A DNA stretch of 64,000 nucleotides from Musa acuminata AAA Group (lineage: Eukaryota; Streptophyta; Magnoliopsida; Zingiberales; Musaceae). Every line of letters starts with the position of its first letter. Within the stretch, counting starts at the first letter, position 1. Below the pieces are notes generated by a model that was given only the letters and a program-made list of their open reading frames with translations, ran no database searches and was not told where the DNA came from. A program made the position numbers and the translations under genes. Location of the stretch: the NCBI RefSeq assembly GCF_036884655.1, contig NC_088344.1:32569001-32633000 (forward strand), read 5' to 3'. Below, in pieces: positions 1 through 14,200 of this stretch.

Positions 1-52
1 CACTTATCCCAAAATAAATGACTAGTTGTTAAGTAATGACATCTTGACTAAC

Positions 53-2218
53 CTGAATGTCAAACTCAACATCAAGTGGTATTGGACCTTTGCTGAGAAC
101 ATATTGTTGGAAATATACTAAGAACCTGTCAAGCTTTCTCTTCGAAGAACCTCTATCAAAATAATGACCACACGTCTGAAGAAGTGTTATCACCAATCTG
201 ATCCGGAAACAATCTTCTGGTGGATCCAGGACATCTTGCTGACAACAAAAAAGAAGTAAGACTCTAACTCCCCTTTTTTTTTCGAAAATGAATCCTGCAG
301 GTTTAACATGCTAAGATGATGCAAAACCAGGTATCATATGCATGCACAAGTAGGAAAAGTTATCTTAAGCCTTTCTGCAACAGATTCATGCAACTTATGC
401 ACTGTATTTCTCAGTGATTAGAGTACAACAATCTTCAAACTTGGTTTTTTTTCTTTGAATTATTTGACAGTACAGTTGAATTTGTCTTGAATTTTGTAAC
501 TCACAATACAGATATAACTTACTGGACCTACCACAAATTCATAACCAAGATTATACCATATGTTTGTATCAAGATGTTATATAAAAGTCATTCTTTGAAC
601 ATAAATATTCGAGACATGCATTCATGCTATGCTTAATAAATACAAGTCAGTCACATGCATCAAAATGAATGACAGAACAATGACTTCTACATCCTACTTG
701 TTATGCCATTTGGTCCGGATAGGCTTAGAAAAGCTGGCAGTTGTCACAATGATAATCTCAATCATAGTGGACAGAATTGGCTTATGCTAGTTAAGTCAGG
801 TAAAATAGATTGAAGTCAGCACAATTTGAGTCTAAATTCCAAACACAATTAAATTGTCTATTTCAACCTTCAGTTCCGATGATCAACAAAAGAAAGGTAG
901 CATCAAAAGTGAGACGATGCATAAAAAGGTGTTAGCCTACCAACAGCTACACGATGACTAATATTGCTACAACTAGGATGGACCACCTTGATCCAATCCG
1001 GGATATAATCAAAATCTACAAAATTTCAAAACAGGTCCTGCCAAAATATCTACATGTAAACTTTGGTAGGTCTATATTGAGAGGTTGGAGAACCTTAACA
1101 TTACACATAAAAATGACTTTAAAAAGTTAAATCACCAATAGGACCATTCCTTCTTTCACGTGATGGATCTCAACATCCACCTACACTGCTGTTCAAGTCT
1201 CCAAGTTACCATGGCTGCTGGCAGGAATGATGGCAAGTATAATTGGATGTACACCACCCCTCTCTCTTTCTATATATAATTCACATAGACCCAATATCAC
1301 AACCACAGTAAGGAGCCTTGCCAAGGCCCTCCCTCTTTTATCAATCTCCCTAAACAAAGACAACCTGAACCAACCTGTCCAATTCTTAATCACCAATGGG
1401 CTGGTATACTAGTAGCTGCAAGTAGCCACATAAAAGTGTCTACGAGTTCTTCCAACCCAAGCATGGCCCAATCAAAACTGAGTTAATTATTCTATAACTT
1501 AGTTGCATTCAATTTTTGCTTAAAGTAATAAAATGTATTTCATGATTCAAGCAGTTGACCATGTTCATATTTTTATCTATCAAGAAATGCTTTCTCAATC
1601 TTTCTACCAAAAATTTTCTACAAACATCACTAGATATCTTAATGCAAAGATAGTAAAAAAGCATAATAACCAAACAGTAATTTTGATAATGATACTTACT
1701 TCTGGTGTTCCATGCCCAAAAACAATAATCAAGTAAAGTGTTTCAAAGACTACTGAAGAATCAATATGCTCATAATTGTATAGCTCTCCTAGCAACCTCA
1801 TATGTGCAAGCCGCCGTTGCTGCATCTCATAATCATTCAACTCCAAACCCAATCTAATTTCCTCTAGTACCTAAAATAGTTGAAACAGTATGGTTAGCAA
1901 CTTCTAAAGTATTCATCAAAGCTAATTAAAATGCATCACACACACACACACACACATACATACATAAAAAATTATATAAATCAGAAAGCAGAATAAGATC
2001 CCACCACAGAATAAGATCCCACCTACATTAGGTGATACCTAAGTGCTAAAGAACCAGAGAGACAAGATATCGTCATGTTCATGGAACTGTCTTTAGAGCA
2101 CGAAATTAATTGATTTATAATCAATTGATAAGAATTCCAAAATGCAAGTCTTTTACAGAAACAAGTAACATAAACCTTTTTAACTAGCTAATATGAACAA
2201 TAAAAGCACAGTGTGTAT

Positions 2219-2264
<46 letters not shown>

Positions 2265-5200
2265 AATGTGCATATGTATGTGTGTATTTGTATGTATATG
2301 TTCATGCATACATGTACATGTGACTGTATGTATATGTAAATATATATGTAATATATTCATGTGCACAAAGACATGCATTACTATAAATATTGATAAAATC
2401 CAAGAAAAATTGTCAGACCATGTCAGTAATGTTAAACCCTCTTAAATTTACCTAGATCAGTGTCTTTAAAAGCGTTATTGAGCTAGGCACCAAGGTCCTA
2501 AAACAGCGCTATGCACTCGCTCGAGCAAAGCAATGCACTCTTAAATATTAATTTTTAAAAAGCATTGTTGGGCTAGGAGCCAAGGTCCCAAAACACCCGA
2601 AGTGCTAAGTGATGGCCCAAGCAAAGCGAGGCGCTCTTGAATATTAAATTTCAAAAAATATATTACAATAAGTAAATATGATCACAAAAATAAAAATGAT
2701 AGAGACCTATGCTAAACAAGTTTCCAACCAGTGCTAAACAGTTCTAAAGAGTGGATCAATATGATACTAAACAATTCTAACCAATACTAAACAATTCTAA
2801 AGAGTGGATCAATATAGTGCTAAAAAGTTCTAAAGTGGGAATTGAGAAGAGGAGTAACCGATGGTTGTGGAGGAAGATGGGGAAGGAGGGGCAATGGATA
2901 AAACAATTGTTGAATCCTGAATTTTGATGATGAAATCAATTGATGAGTTTATGAACTAATAAGCGTTTGAGATAATTGACGCAGGAGAAACTTTGATCAT
3001 CGACTTGAACCATCGAAAGGCAAATCGTTGAAGCAAGAGAATCAGATGTTGGACCGAAGAGCATTACGTCAAAGATTGGATGTCGGGCCGGAGGATTGAT
3101 CGACGTGCCGAAGGATGGACTTCGTGCCATGAGTTCGGGTGTTGGGCCAGAAGGATCAAGTATTGCGCCAAGAAGATCAAATGCTGCGAGAGGTCAACAT
3201 GCCAATGGATCGGGCAATACGCCGAAGGAAAGGACGATGCGTCAGAGGTTCGGACGAAGTGCCAGATAAACAAATAACATGTCAGACAACGTGTTGAAGG
3301 CTTTATGATTATAATTAGAGTTGTTGAGTCTTGATCAAAGTCATTTAGAATCTAATTGAGTTGATTTTGGGGCATAACCATGCCAACTTGATTAGGAGTC
3401 TATTAAACCTCAACCAAAGCTGAATTGAGACTGTTGGAAGGCCAATTCAATAACTTGGGGTTGGGCTGAGCGATGGTACTGCTAAAGCTCGGATTCTCAG
3501 GCTATCAAGCGATAGTACCACCCAGGCAGGCGATGGTACCGCCAGAGCTCGAGTTCCCAAGCTATCAGGCGATAGTACCATCTAGGCAGGCGATGGTACC
3601 ATAAGAGCCCAGGTTCCTAGCTCTGTCAGGTGGTAGTCCTGCTCGGCGCAGGCGGTAGTACCGCCAGTACCTTGAAAACCTGAAGATTTGAATTTTTAGT
3701 TTCATTTTTGAAACCATTTGGGGTCTATAAATACCCCACCCATGCTTGCTTGATGAAGCAAGAAAAGAGCACGAACACTTGTGATTTTAAGTGTAAACTT
3801 TCTTGAAAAGTGTTGAGTCTCTTCTTCCTTTAGTTTAGAAATCATTCTAAAGGTGTGAGGTCTTCTTGTAAAATAGATGTGTAAAGGTTCTCTCCTAAGC
3901 CTGTGAAAAGAAGAAAGTTGTAACAAGGGTAGTTGACCCTCGCCCATTGAAAAAAAGATTGATAGTGAAAGTCGGTGGCCTCGAGGGAAGATGAATCGAG
4001 AGTGAACGTAGGTCAGGACGATCGAGCCACTATAAATCTGGTTTGCATTTCTCTTTATGCTTTTCCTTGCTATTACTAACTGATTTAGTTGCTCACTACC
4101 CTAACTCACATTCTAATTTAAACGCATTTCTGATACGTATTTTTCGATCGAACTTTCAAATCGAAACTTTATTTCGATCGTAGTTTCGCTTTCACCTCTG
4201 TTTTCCTAGCTTACTCGCTTGCCAACTTAATTTTGAACCAAAGTTTGAACCCGATCTCGCTTATTTCAGTACCAAATAACATATACTAATGTGTCAAAAA
4301 AAAAAAAGACAAACAATTACCTCTCCCACATATCTCAAAATCATATGGATCCCTATTCCCATATATTCCTTTCAGAGAGCCATTCACCCAAGAGTCTATT
4401 TTCATTCTATATCAAGCATAGAAATCACTATACCTATCTGAGTTTCTATTTCTCACTCAAAAACAATCAAACAAGGCACATTCACTCATTTATTCACATT
4501 GCAACATTCTAAATTACTTGTAGAAAAACAAATTATTAGCAAAACCCATGGTCTCTCTCTTAATCCATTAGGAAGTTTACCTAGGCAAAATATTTATATT
4601 TTTAACTAGATTAAATGGTACTTTGGCCTCTACGCATAAAGACATACATGGTATCATTTCCTTTTCTATCAATACTATAAGATAATTTTCTTTAGTTATG
4701 TTGCTTATTTATATTGCTTCTAATGGATGTGAATATTTATATTGCTTCAATAGCAAATGCCTTGAATTGAACAGGTTTAAGCTTTTCGATAACTCAGAGA
4801 AAGCATGAGGTTACTGAAAGAGTAGATGGCAACTAAATGAAAGCCAAACAATCAAGTATCTAAACAGCTTCATGTAATGCAAATATAATCCAGTTGACAT
4901 TCAGAATTGAGCAGGAAAAGCTGCTTTAAAAAGAGTATAGGCAATACAGTGGATCTAAGAAAGAATTATATATATATATTTTTCCATAGATTCTTCAGCT
5001 ATATGATTTCAGGTCCTTAAGAAACTGACCTCGTCAACAAGTGCAACCGCAAATTCATCATGGTAACGAGCAAGCCCTGCGGTGAGTAAAGCAATAAGAT
5101 GCACTTGGCTGTATTTTCCCTTGTGCACCTTCAAAAAGCACTTTAAGATATACGAGTCACATTCAGACCAAGGTAGCTTCCGCAGTTGCCGAAGAACATG

Positions 5201-8200
5201 CTCAACAGTGGACTTATCAAGATCTGAGAAAATTAGTTTCCTGATATACTGTAAGAGAGAAATATATGTCAAAATAGCTAGTTCATAGTAAATGAAGAAA
5301 TAAGCAGAGAATTCAAATAGTACAAAATTGCCAAACCTGATGTAACGGAGGACGGACTTTAGTAACTCGTGCAGAACGTTCAGGTGGTTTGCACAAGTAA
5401 TAGGCATTTTCTACCAGAGTACTATGGCGTGGATCCAGATTTTTGACATTTTTCAATCGCACCAAAATCTCTAACATGTTTGACATGCGTATGGTAGTTT
5501 CAGGTGATCGGTACAAAAACCGACCACATGTCTCAAGAAGGTTGCAAGCAACATCAATATTATGATGGGTGAAATCATCAAGACAGGCCTGAATAACAAT
5601 AGAATGCACCTTAGTTTGTGAGGAAGTCATGCAAAGCTTTTGAACAAATGCCATTTACTGATAAGCTGAAGTTACAATAGTTAGAGTACTATGAATAATG
5701 CACAGAGAGAAATAGAAACAATGGCAACTCAAATCATCAAAACTTACTTCATGATTCAAGATACAAAATTAACTAAAGACAACTACCAACAAAAGATTGT
5801 GCAAGGAAAAATAAAATCTTATTTTTCAGTTCCCTGCATCTTCTAGAAAGATTGTTTGAGATGCTATGTACATATCCAGCATGTTTTCTTGAACCAGTTG
5901 AAATCTTCTGCATACTCCTGATCAGAGATGTCACAAGTTAGACACCACATAGGAATCTCAACATAGCTGGTCAGCGGATTGGGAATCGTAGAGAAGAGAG
6001 GTTTCATTTGTTTTCCTCCTCAAATGGGATACTCAAAAACAACCAATAACAAGCTTCAAAGCAGACAATCAACCACCAAACTAGCAAATATGGATCACTG
6101 GAATTCCTTCCCGTGTCGGATACAACATCTTAAAACTGACTCCATAATTGGCCTAAATTGACTCCTAATCAAACCCAAATTTGACCCATACCAACTCTAA
6201 TTTGAACCAAATTAAACTCAACACAAAATTCAAATAAAACAAACTCAATTGAAAATATATATTACAATAACCTAAAACATCATAATCAAACTCCAACCTG
6301 ACCAAACCTTAATTTGCAAGACCAAATTACAAACAAGTCCGAAAATCCCTAAACAAAGATAAAAGAAATGTACAATTGGATTAAGCATCCCCCACAAAAA
6401 TAAAACCTCATATGACTCACCAAAAATAACTCAATATATCAAATGTCACTTTGGTGTCAAAAGAGACAAAACAGCACTCCCTGATAGGCATACCTTTTTT
6501 GCATTTTGTATAAGTCCGCAACCCCTTGTAATTGTATAAAACTCCTTTAATTAATTTGTTAGATAATTGTGCAAATGGTATCTGTTCTAGTAGTAACCAA
6601 CGAGCATCCATTGGATGTCACTCTGCATCTTGAGACCAAATGTTTTTTGTAAGATACTTTTTTACATTAAACTTTGGGGAAAACATAGATAACTTTTTTC
6701 TGTAAGCAATATCTTGGTACCACATCAGTACCAACCAAAATAGTTTCAGGCACTTTGCACAAGATCCCCACTTATGCGGGGTCTAGAAGTGGTCAATGTA
6801 TGTAACCTTTCGGAGGAGAGTCAAGATAAATAAATAATTTGATTTATCTAGTGGTTCCTCCTATAAAAGAGTTTCTTTGCCATGATGCTGTAACTGGAAC
6901 TTCTATATGTAACCCACCTTTTTGTATAAATTATTAAATTTTCGTAAATTGCAAAATATTTTGGGTACCTCATATAAATTATGGTCATTAGGTTTGGGTT
7001 CTCAATGAGTTTGCAACTTGCTTATATATTTATTTTTTAATTATTGATCTCTCAAGTGAATAAATATATTTACAACTTTTTGTCCTATAAACTTTATAGT
7101 ATAAGGTCTTGATCATTATTTTTGCTTTTTTATGTATTAGAACCAGAACTAAATAAACATTTTTTTCACATGAAACTTAGTATCCTTAAAAAAATAAGAA
7201 TATGCTTTAAATAGTTGGGCATATTGGTTCATTAAATTTTTTAATATCCTGATTTTTTTTATTTTTATGTTGGTCTCTCTATCCCCATGTGTTCTACGTG
7301 CCACAGAACTACTGAAGAGAAGAAAGTGAAATGTTAGGTCATCATCCAAATGAAACACACATAAATCCAATGCATCAAATAGATGTTCTGATTTCAGCTA
7401 ATGACCCTTCTTTGTGATACAAACACCCACACTCCCATTGTAAAACAAAAGGTCACAATAGCTAAAAAGAAAAAGCATGCACCTATGTGTTATTCCTTCT
7501 TACCCCGGCTTGAGTCCCACTTGCTATTGGAATTTGTGACCAAATAGCTTCAAATAGGAAACCTGGGCATTGACATATGGACCCTAAAAGAGATATCTTT
7601 TGCATGGTCAATATTGAAAAAGAACCAACCAATAGCATATTTATGTTTTCACCTTTATGTTCTCTAGCTCTTAAACCCTTTTATGGACAAAAGAGATTAG
7701 ATAAAAGACGGTTGAACAGAGAACACCAGCTAACTCTGATGCAAGCTTTATCAAAACCAAGATTCACCATACTACAACATACCGCTCGATATGGGTGGTA
7801 CATACCAATCTGACAAGGGACTAATACGGACAATACATCGGTACGCTCCCATATATCATGTGTCGGTATGCTCAATATGACTCAGTGCAGATCGGCACAT
7901 ACCATACCAATAGCTGGTTGGTACATCGGTACGGACCGGTAAGATGAACCATGATCAAAACCCTAAATGACTCCAGCTTTATCACCAAAACAAAAAAGAA
8001 ACACCATGTGACCAAAACTGACCATTAAAGATAATGAAAAATGAACTAAGTACTTAAAATGTGTGCATAACCTTAGACCAAGCATAGCAGGTCATACACC
8101 ATGCAGATCAGGGCTTAAACTGGACGTAAGTCGATCACATTGTTTCGAATAAAGAATCAAAGTCTGCCTTCCAAGATTAGACAGTTGATGTATGTTAAAA

Positions 8201-11200
8201 TCCTTACAATGATAATCTAATGACATATAAGTCCCATAAAAATAGCCTCAAATGTCTTAATTGCTAATTATATATAAGAAAGACTCGTTAACATCTATTC
8301 TTCCATCTCAAATTGATCATTTGCCTTCCACTACCTAGTCTACTTATAGGAAAAAATATTCCTTGTAAAAAGCCATATTTGCAAAATGTATATACTCTGA
8401 GGAAATAGAATGTGCAAGATATTAAACCTGTTTTGTGTCTTTGATTCTAACAGAACCTTAATAAGTATATCGCTGTTATTGAATTTGCAAGCTGGCATAT
8501 GAGTTGGTGCTGGTCAAATGCATGAGAGTGGCATTCTTGGAAAAAATAACACGAGAAAAGTGTGCAAGAACCAGGTGCAAGTTCAGGTAATATGCTTCTG
8601 TGGTTTCTCCTTTCATACTGCAGTCAATGAACTGAGTCTGCTTTCATGTATACAATAAAATGACAATCAAAGCCAAAACACAACAAAAAAATTTCTGAAA
8701 GCTCTGAAGTAACTCACACATAAGGCTACAATAAAGCAGGATGTTAAAAAGGGTTGAGAAGGATTACAACAAAATAGCCATGTTACCGGAAAATGTGTAC
8801 CTAAACAGGAACATCTAAATTAACTGCTCTTGATATTAAAGCAAGATGCAGATAGTTGAACAACTTAAGAAATCTTTAGCAACCAAAATTTAAACAAATG
8901 ACACATACAATCTCGTTCTTCATAGTAACTAAGACTGCAGATGATGATTTCACAGCATACCTTCAAGCAACTAAAAACAAGACCTGCAGAAGCAATTTTG
9001 AACTTGCATAGCTCTCCAATAAACCTAATGTTCTTTATCTTTGTTTCAATGTTTGTTTGATCCTGAAAGAAGGAAATCATGAATGAGTGCAACAACAGAA
9101 ACAAAAAAACACTTGTATAGTTCTCCACATCACTAAGAATCTTGTCGATCTATGAGCTCTAATGCCACAGTGCAAAGTAATCAAGCGGATAGATCCAGTT
9201 CTGTTGCTTTGAACTGATTATGGATGCCAGGTACAGTGTAATTTTTTTGTGTCTGAGAAGGTTGTTTCTCCAATTAAGATATAGGATATAGTCAAAGGGT
9301 CCAATTTAAAACATGGATATGGAGGACATGAATATACAAACAATAGTCAAGTTTAGATTAACTATGAACTACCATCTTAAATATTCTAGTTTTTATAACA
9401 ATTTTAAATTTTAAAGACACATCTGCTTCATAACTAACATAAAATAACTGTATTTTAAATTTATCAGAAAAACTATTAAAAGTATCTAATTTGTTAAACA
9501 TTTGTGTATCCTCTTCTACTTTTCTCTTTATTCTCCTCTTTTCTTGTCTGCTCATCAGTTGACAATTGAGATACAGATAAGATCATTAAATATTCACTAC
9601 AGAATCTTCGCTCAGAGTACTATTGAATTCCACATCATGTGATCCGCAATAGAATATATCATGTGAGTTATGAGGCTTGCTTCCTTTCTCCCCCATTTCA
9701 ACTCTCCCTCTTCTCTCACACAACAGTGCAGCCAGGACTGTGTAGAGCAGCAGCAGTAGCACAGCAGCATCGAGGCACTTCTCCTTCAAGGATCAGTAGC
9801 CACTTACTACATTTTATTCTTCACCAGCAAAAAACTCAGTCGAAAGATGACACTGGCCTATTTTTAGCTGAGGAGAACAATTTCTGGGCGATGCTAACAG
9901 ATTTTAAACCTATATCATACCAGAGCTTCTATGTGTCATATTGACACAGGTGCAGTGGGATAAAAAGGTGAGTTCGAGAATCTTAGGAACAATTATGGCA
10001 GAGGCTGCCTAAGTGGGATTCTATTCTGAGGCAATCTATTTATTTTCAAGCAATCAACATGTCATAAACCGTGTGAAGTTATACACAAAAATTCATAAAA
10101 TGCATTAGCATTAGTGAAGTACACCACAATGCTACAGAACTTAGCTTACAAATGATGCTGCAACCATATTGATGAGCCTATCCAAGTTCACGTAGATAAC
10201 ATTGGTAAACTTCATATTCCAATAAAAAAAAAGATGATTGTGTAATGTGCAACTTAAGATGGACTTCAAGTCCTCGTGTTTTACCATAACCTAAGTACGG
10301 ACTTGGTAATAACAAATTGTGGTATTATCACCAACACATTCTAAAACCATCTGCACTGCTATGAGGAGCTAATGCATCAAGCATAACAATAACTACATTC
10401 AAATATATCTCATCATATTACAAACCAATTAATCCAACTACCAAAGCACCTAATCCTGCTTCTTTTGGATATGACACTTAATATTATAAGTGCTTAAGTA
10501 ACCTTGCTTTTGTGACTGCATCAAACCACAAACTGAAGTTATCTCAATAACAAGAATCAAGAGTCAACAGTAAGAGGAATATTAAATGTACCTTCTTATT
10601 TATCAAAAAGTTGAATTCCTCTTCCAACATCGATAAAAGCATTGTTGGGACATCTTTCATACAAGTTGACAATGTTGCCACCATACGAGAATAGTATGGC
10701 AATAACTCTAAGGAGGTCCTTGGGACATTGAACAAGGCACGGACTAGTTTCTTTCTATTTGCCTTTGAATTTAAGTAGCAAAATTCTACCTGAGGAAAGG
10801 TCATTAGATAACATATTGATTAGTTCAAGTTTCAAACAGAATAAAACATTACACACAAGAAAACACATGGTAATTACCGTCAACTGATCAATAAGATCAC
10901 GGCTTACACAGCCTGGAAGCCTCTGTAGTAGACTGTCCAAGCTTGTTCCATCAAGGCCTTTGATCTTATCCTTCTCCCCATCTTTCCGTTCAGTGTCCTC
11001 TTTAGATTTTTCCTTTTCAGAATCTCTGATTCTTTCTTTATCTTTGTCATCTTTATCCTTTCCCTTTTCATCTGTTCTACACTCTGGTGAAAATTCTGAA
11101 TCAGCACAGGTCTCAGCAGTATCTTGCACGTCATTGTCTGGCTCCAATGTAGTTTCCTTAAATATCAGAATAGTTCAAAATTAAACTCACAAAAGAACAA

Positions 11201-14200
11201 CAAGGACCACAATGATTTAATGAGCTAAGAGGTGTATAACAAAAGGATGTCTAAGGAGTATCTTGGTGCCTAAGAAATAATATGCCTGCAGAGTTTGAGA
11301 ACAAGAAACTGATGGAAGCAATGCAATGAAAGAATCATAAGAGAACAAAGAACACAATTTGACCTTCAAATTTTATAATTGAAACTGTCAAACACACCAA
11401 AAAGCATTCATTGCTGTCAAGGTGTGAAGGTGAATAGTATGTCATTCAGTTTACTACGTGCAACACATGATTCCCGTGGATATGACTCCAAGAGAATTAA
11501 CCAATACAAAAAAAGTGACGATTTTATATAAAAAAAAACCTGGAGGATATTGCGTTAAACGATATCCCACTTAAAGTAGTCTCCAGAAGGAAAAGATGAC
11601 AAAAATTAATGGAAAACCCTATTGACATATTCCTCTTTCATCCCTATAAATGTGTAATTTGAAGCTAAGGTGGCAGATATAGAAGAATTAGCTAATATGC
11701 AACAGTCTAGCCATCATATATTTCAGCTAGCTTGAAATGTTCAGAGTAGGACTTGAGAAATCGCTTGGTTTTATATGTGCAAATTTGTACCTCATCTCCT
11801 TGTCCACCATTAGACTGCATATAGTACGGTGCATGCAGTGTCTAATTTTCCCTCTTTAAGTTAGGTTTAATGAACCTCATTTATATTTGTCCATTGCACT
11901 TGGATCTACTTTAGTAGAAAACTCATCTATGTCACATCCATCATCATGTTCCAAAGCATAAACATACACTGGTTAGCACCATTGTGTGCTTATCCAGCTG
12001 GCAGGGACCAGCAGTGGTTGGAATAAGCAGCAGAATATGCACTTTTTATTGTTTTCTCCTTTCAACAACAACAATCACTATTTCTGCAAACACTGCATGC
12101 TTCTATGAAGCTTTCAGGAAGATTCCAACAAGATAAATCCAATAACAAAAAAATTGAGTCCATTGCATCCTTACATTTTGTTGATCATGTGCTTTCAGTT
12201 GTTGTTCATTCAACTTTGGTTCAGCTTCTCCAAGTAAAACAGCAGGAACAAACGCTCTGCTCAGTAATGGAGAGTTAATTTAGATTTACAAGAAACCATA
12301 AAAAAGCAATCATAAAATCAAGGTATCCAGACAACAAATAGTATACGGTACCCAGAACGCAATACAGTTAAACTTCTATGCAGTAGTTTCAGAAATTTTA
12401 TTAGAAGTACTACAAAAAATTTACTGCCTAACAAACCTGAGATCAGGTAATGATTCATAAAATGCTCGTGTATCTTCATCATCCCATACAGGTTCAAGAA
12501 CAGATGTTTCTTTGGCAGAAACAGAAGACGATGCATCAACTCCTGTTGTAACTCGAGTTGCATGCCCATCATCTGGCATTACAGGAGGTTGCATGTCAAT
12601 GGCTTCAGCTAAACTGTACAAGAAGAAGCAGGTAAGAATGTGAATGAACAAATATAAGAAGCTAATTTGGAAATGCACAGCATAGGTAATCAAGAATAGG
12701 TTCCAATGAAATGATAGACAATAGCTAAAATACATACTGACATTCAAGCATACAATTTAAAAGACATTTTGGTGTAAACAGCAACTATGTTTGTAATCTC
12801 GGCAATACTGGCTTTTTTGTCAGCGAAGCCTATTTGGAAAGATTATTCCAAAAGCACTAGTATATATGAATCAATCATCTAATGATTTTTATGGACAATC
12901 CAACATTAACGTGCATCCATGTGACATAGTCATCATAATCCATGTTCGAAATAGAGGAGACTGGGGCCCTACACAATGAGCCTAACAACCCTGGTGATAT
13001 TTTGAGCCTTTGCATTCAAAAATCTGAATTGGGCTAAGACCACAAATTGCAACATCATAAAGAGTACTAGAAGACTACTGATGCATTGGGTTAGGTTTGC
13101 ACGACAGATAGGCAAATTTGGGGGACCTTGTCACAATCCTTACTGATGCTAAATCATACCATTCTTTAACCAATTGACATCAGCATCATTATCATCATTA
13201 TACTTGCACTTCTACATACTATGTGAGTTGGTTATAGACCCAAAGAATCCATGGAAGTTGCAACAAAATCATTAAAAAAAAGCCTAACAACCTAGTGTCT
13301 CCTTTAAAGTCAAATGGAACCAGATCCCCTCAATCAAATAAGATTTTCCTGATTTGAGCAAAACATTGACTGAAGTTTTGATTGAAATCCAATGGTGTCA
13401 CTCCAAAACCAGTCAGACAGCTACATGCCTCTGTCACATCTCAGAGCTCATTTAAGAATTCCCATCTTACCTCTTCTTTTACTAAAAGCCAACAAAATAA
13501 GATTCCCTCCAGGAACCCTCATACTTGCAGTACATCACAGTACCACACTACGGTGGCTGTTGACAATGTGATTTTATAACTAAGGCAAAATTTTAAATTC
13601 GATTTTTTTTCCTTTCTTTTATGATTCAGAGTAGGAATTTTAGTTCCATGAAAACGGTTTCCTTGCTGCAAGAAAACATTTGAATTTATCTTTAACATGA
13701 AAACTGTTTCCTTACAACAACAAAACTAATATTTTGACTATATTATTTTTAGCAAGAATTTAGCTTTATTCTTTTCACAGTCTAGAGTAAAAATTTTTAT
13801 GAATCCATTAAAACAAGTTACTGCAAAGAAACATTTGGAAACAATACGTAAAACTAATATTTAGTTTTGGTGTATGTTTGGCAAGGAAAAAGTATACAAG
13901 CACAAACCACTATGATTACCTTCCTATGTTAATAGAATAATCTTTTTGGTAGCTTAAATAGTCTTACCAATTACCTTTTCTAATTCTTTTACTTATTCTT
14001 TTTTATCTTTTCAAGTACTTTGGCCACTGTAGTTACCAATCTTTTGCCAACAATAAATAAAGTATTATCTTTCACTTAAATTGCAAATTTTAATATGATC
14101 AGAAGATTCAGAACCAAGAATTGCTGTAACAGCACAGGGTAATGTTGATACAGTTGATGCAGGCAGCCAAAAATCAACCTAAACCTTCGTTGGCATCTAC

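Noticed and set aside
2184..2378. His/Ile/Tyr-rich minus-strand frame
   Set aside because: It is a translation of the (AT)n tract and adjoining TATG-rich sequence.
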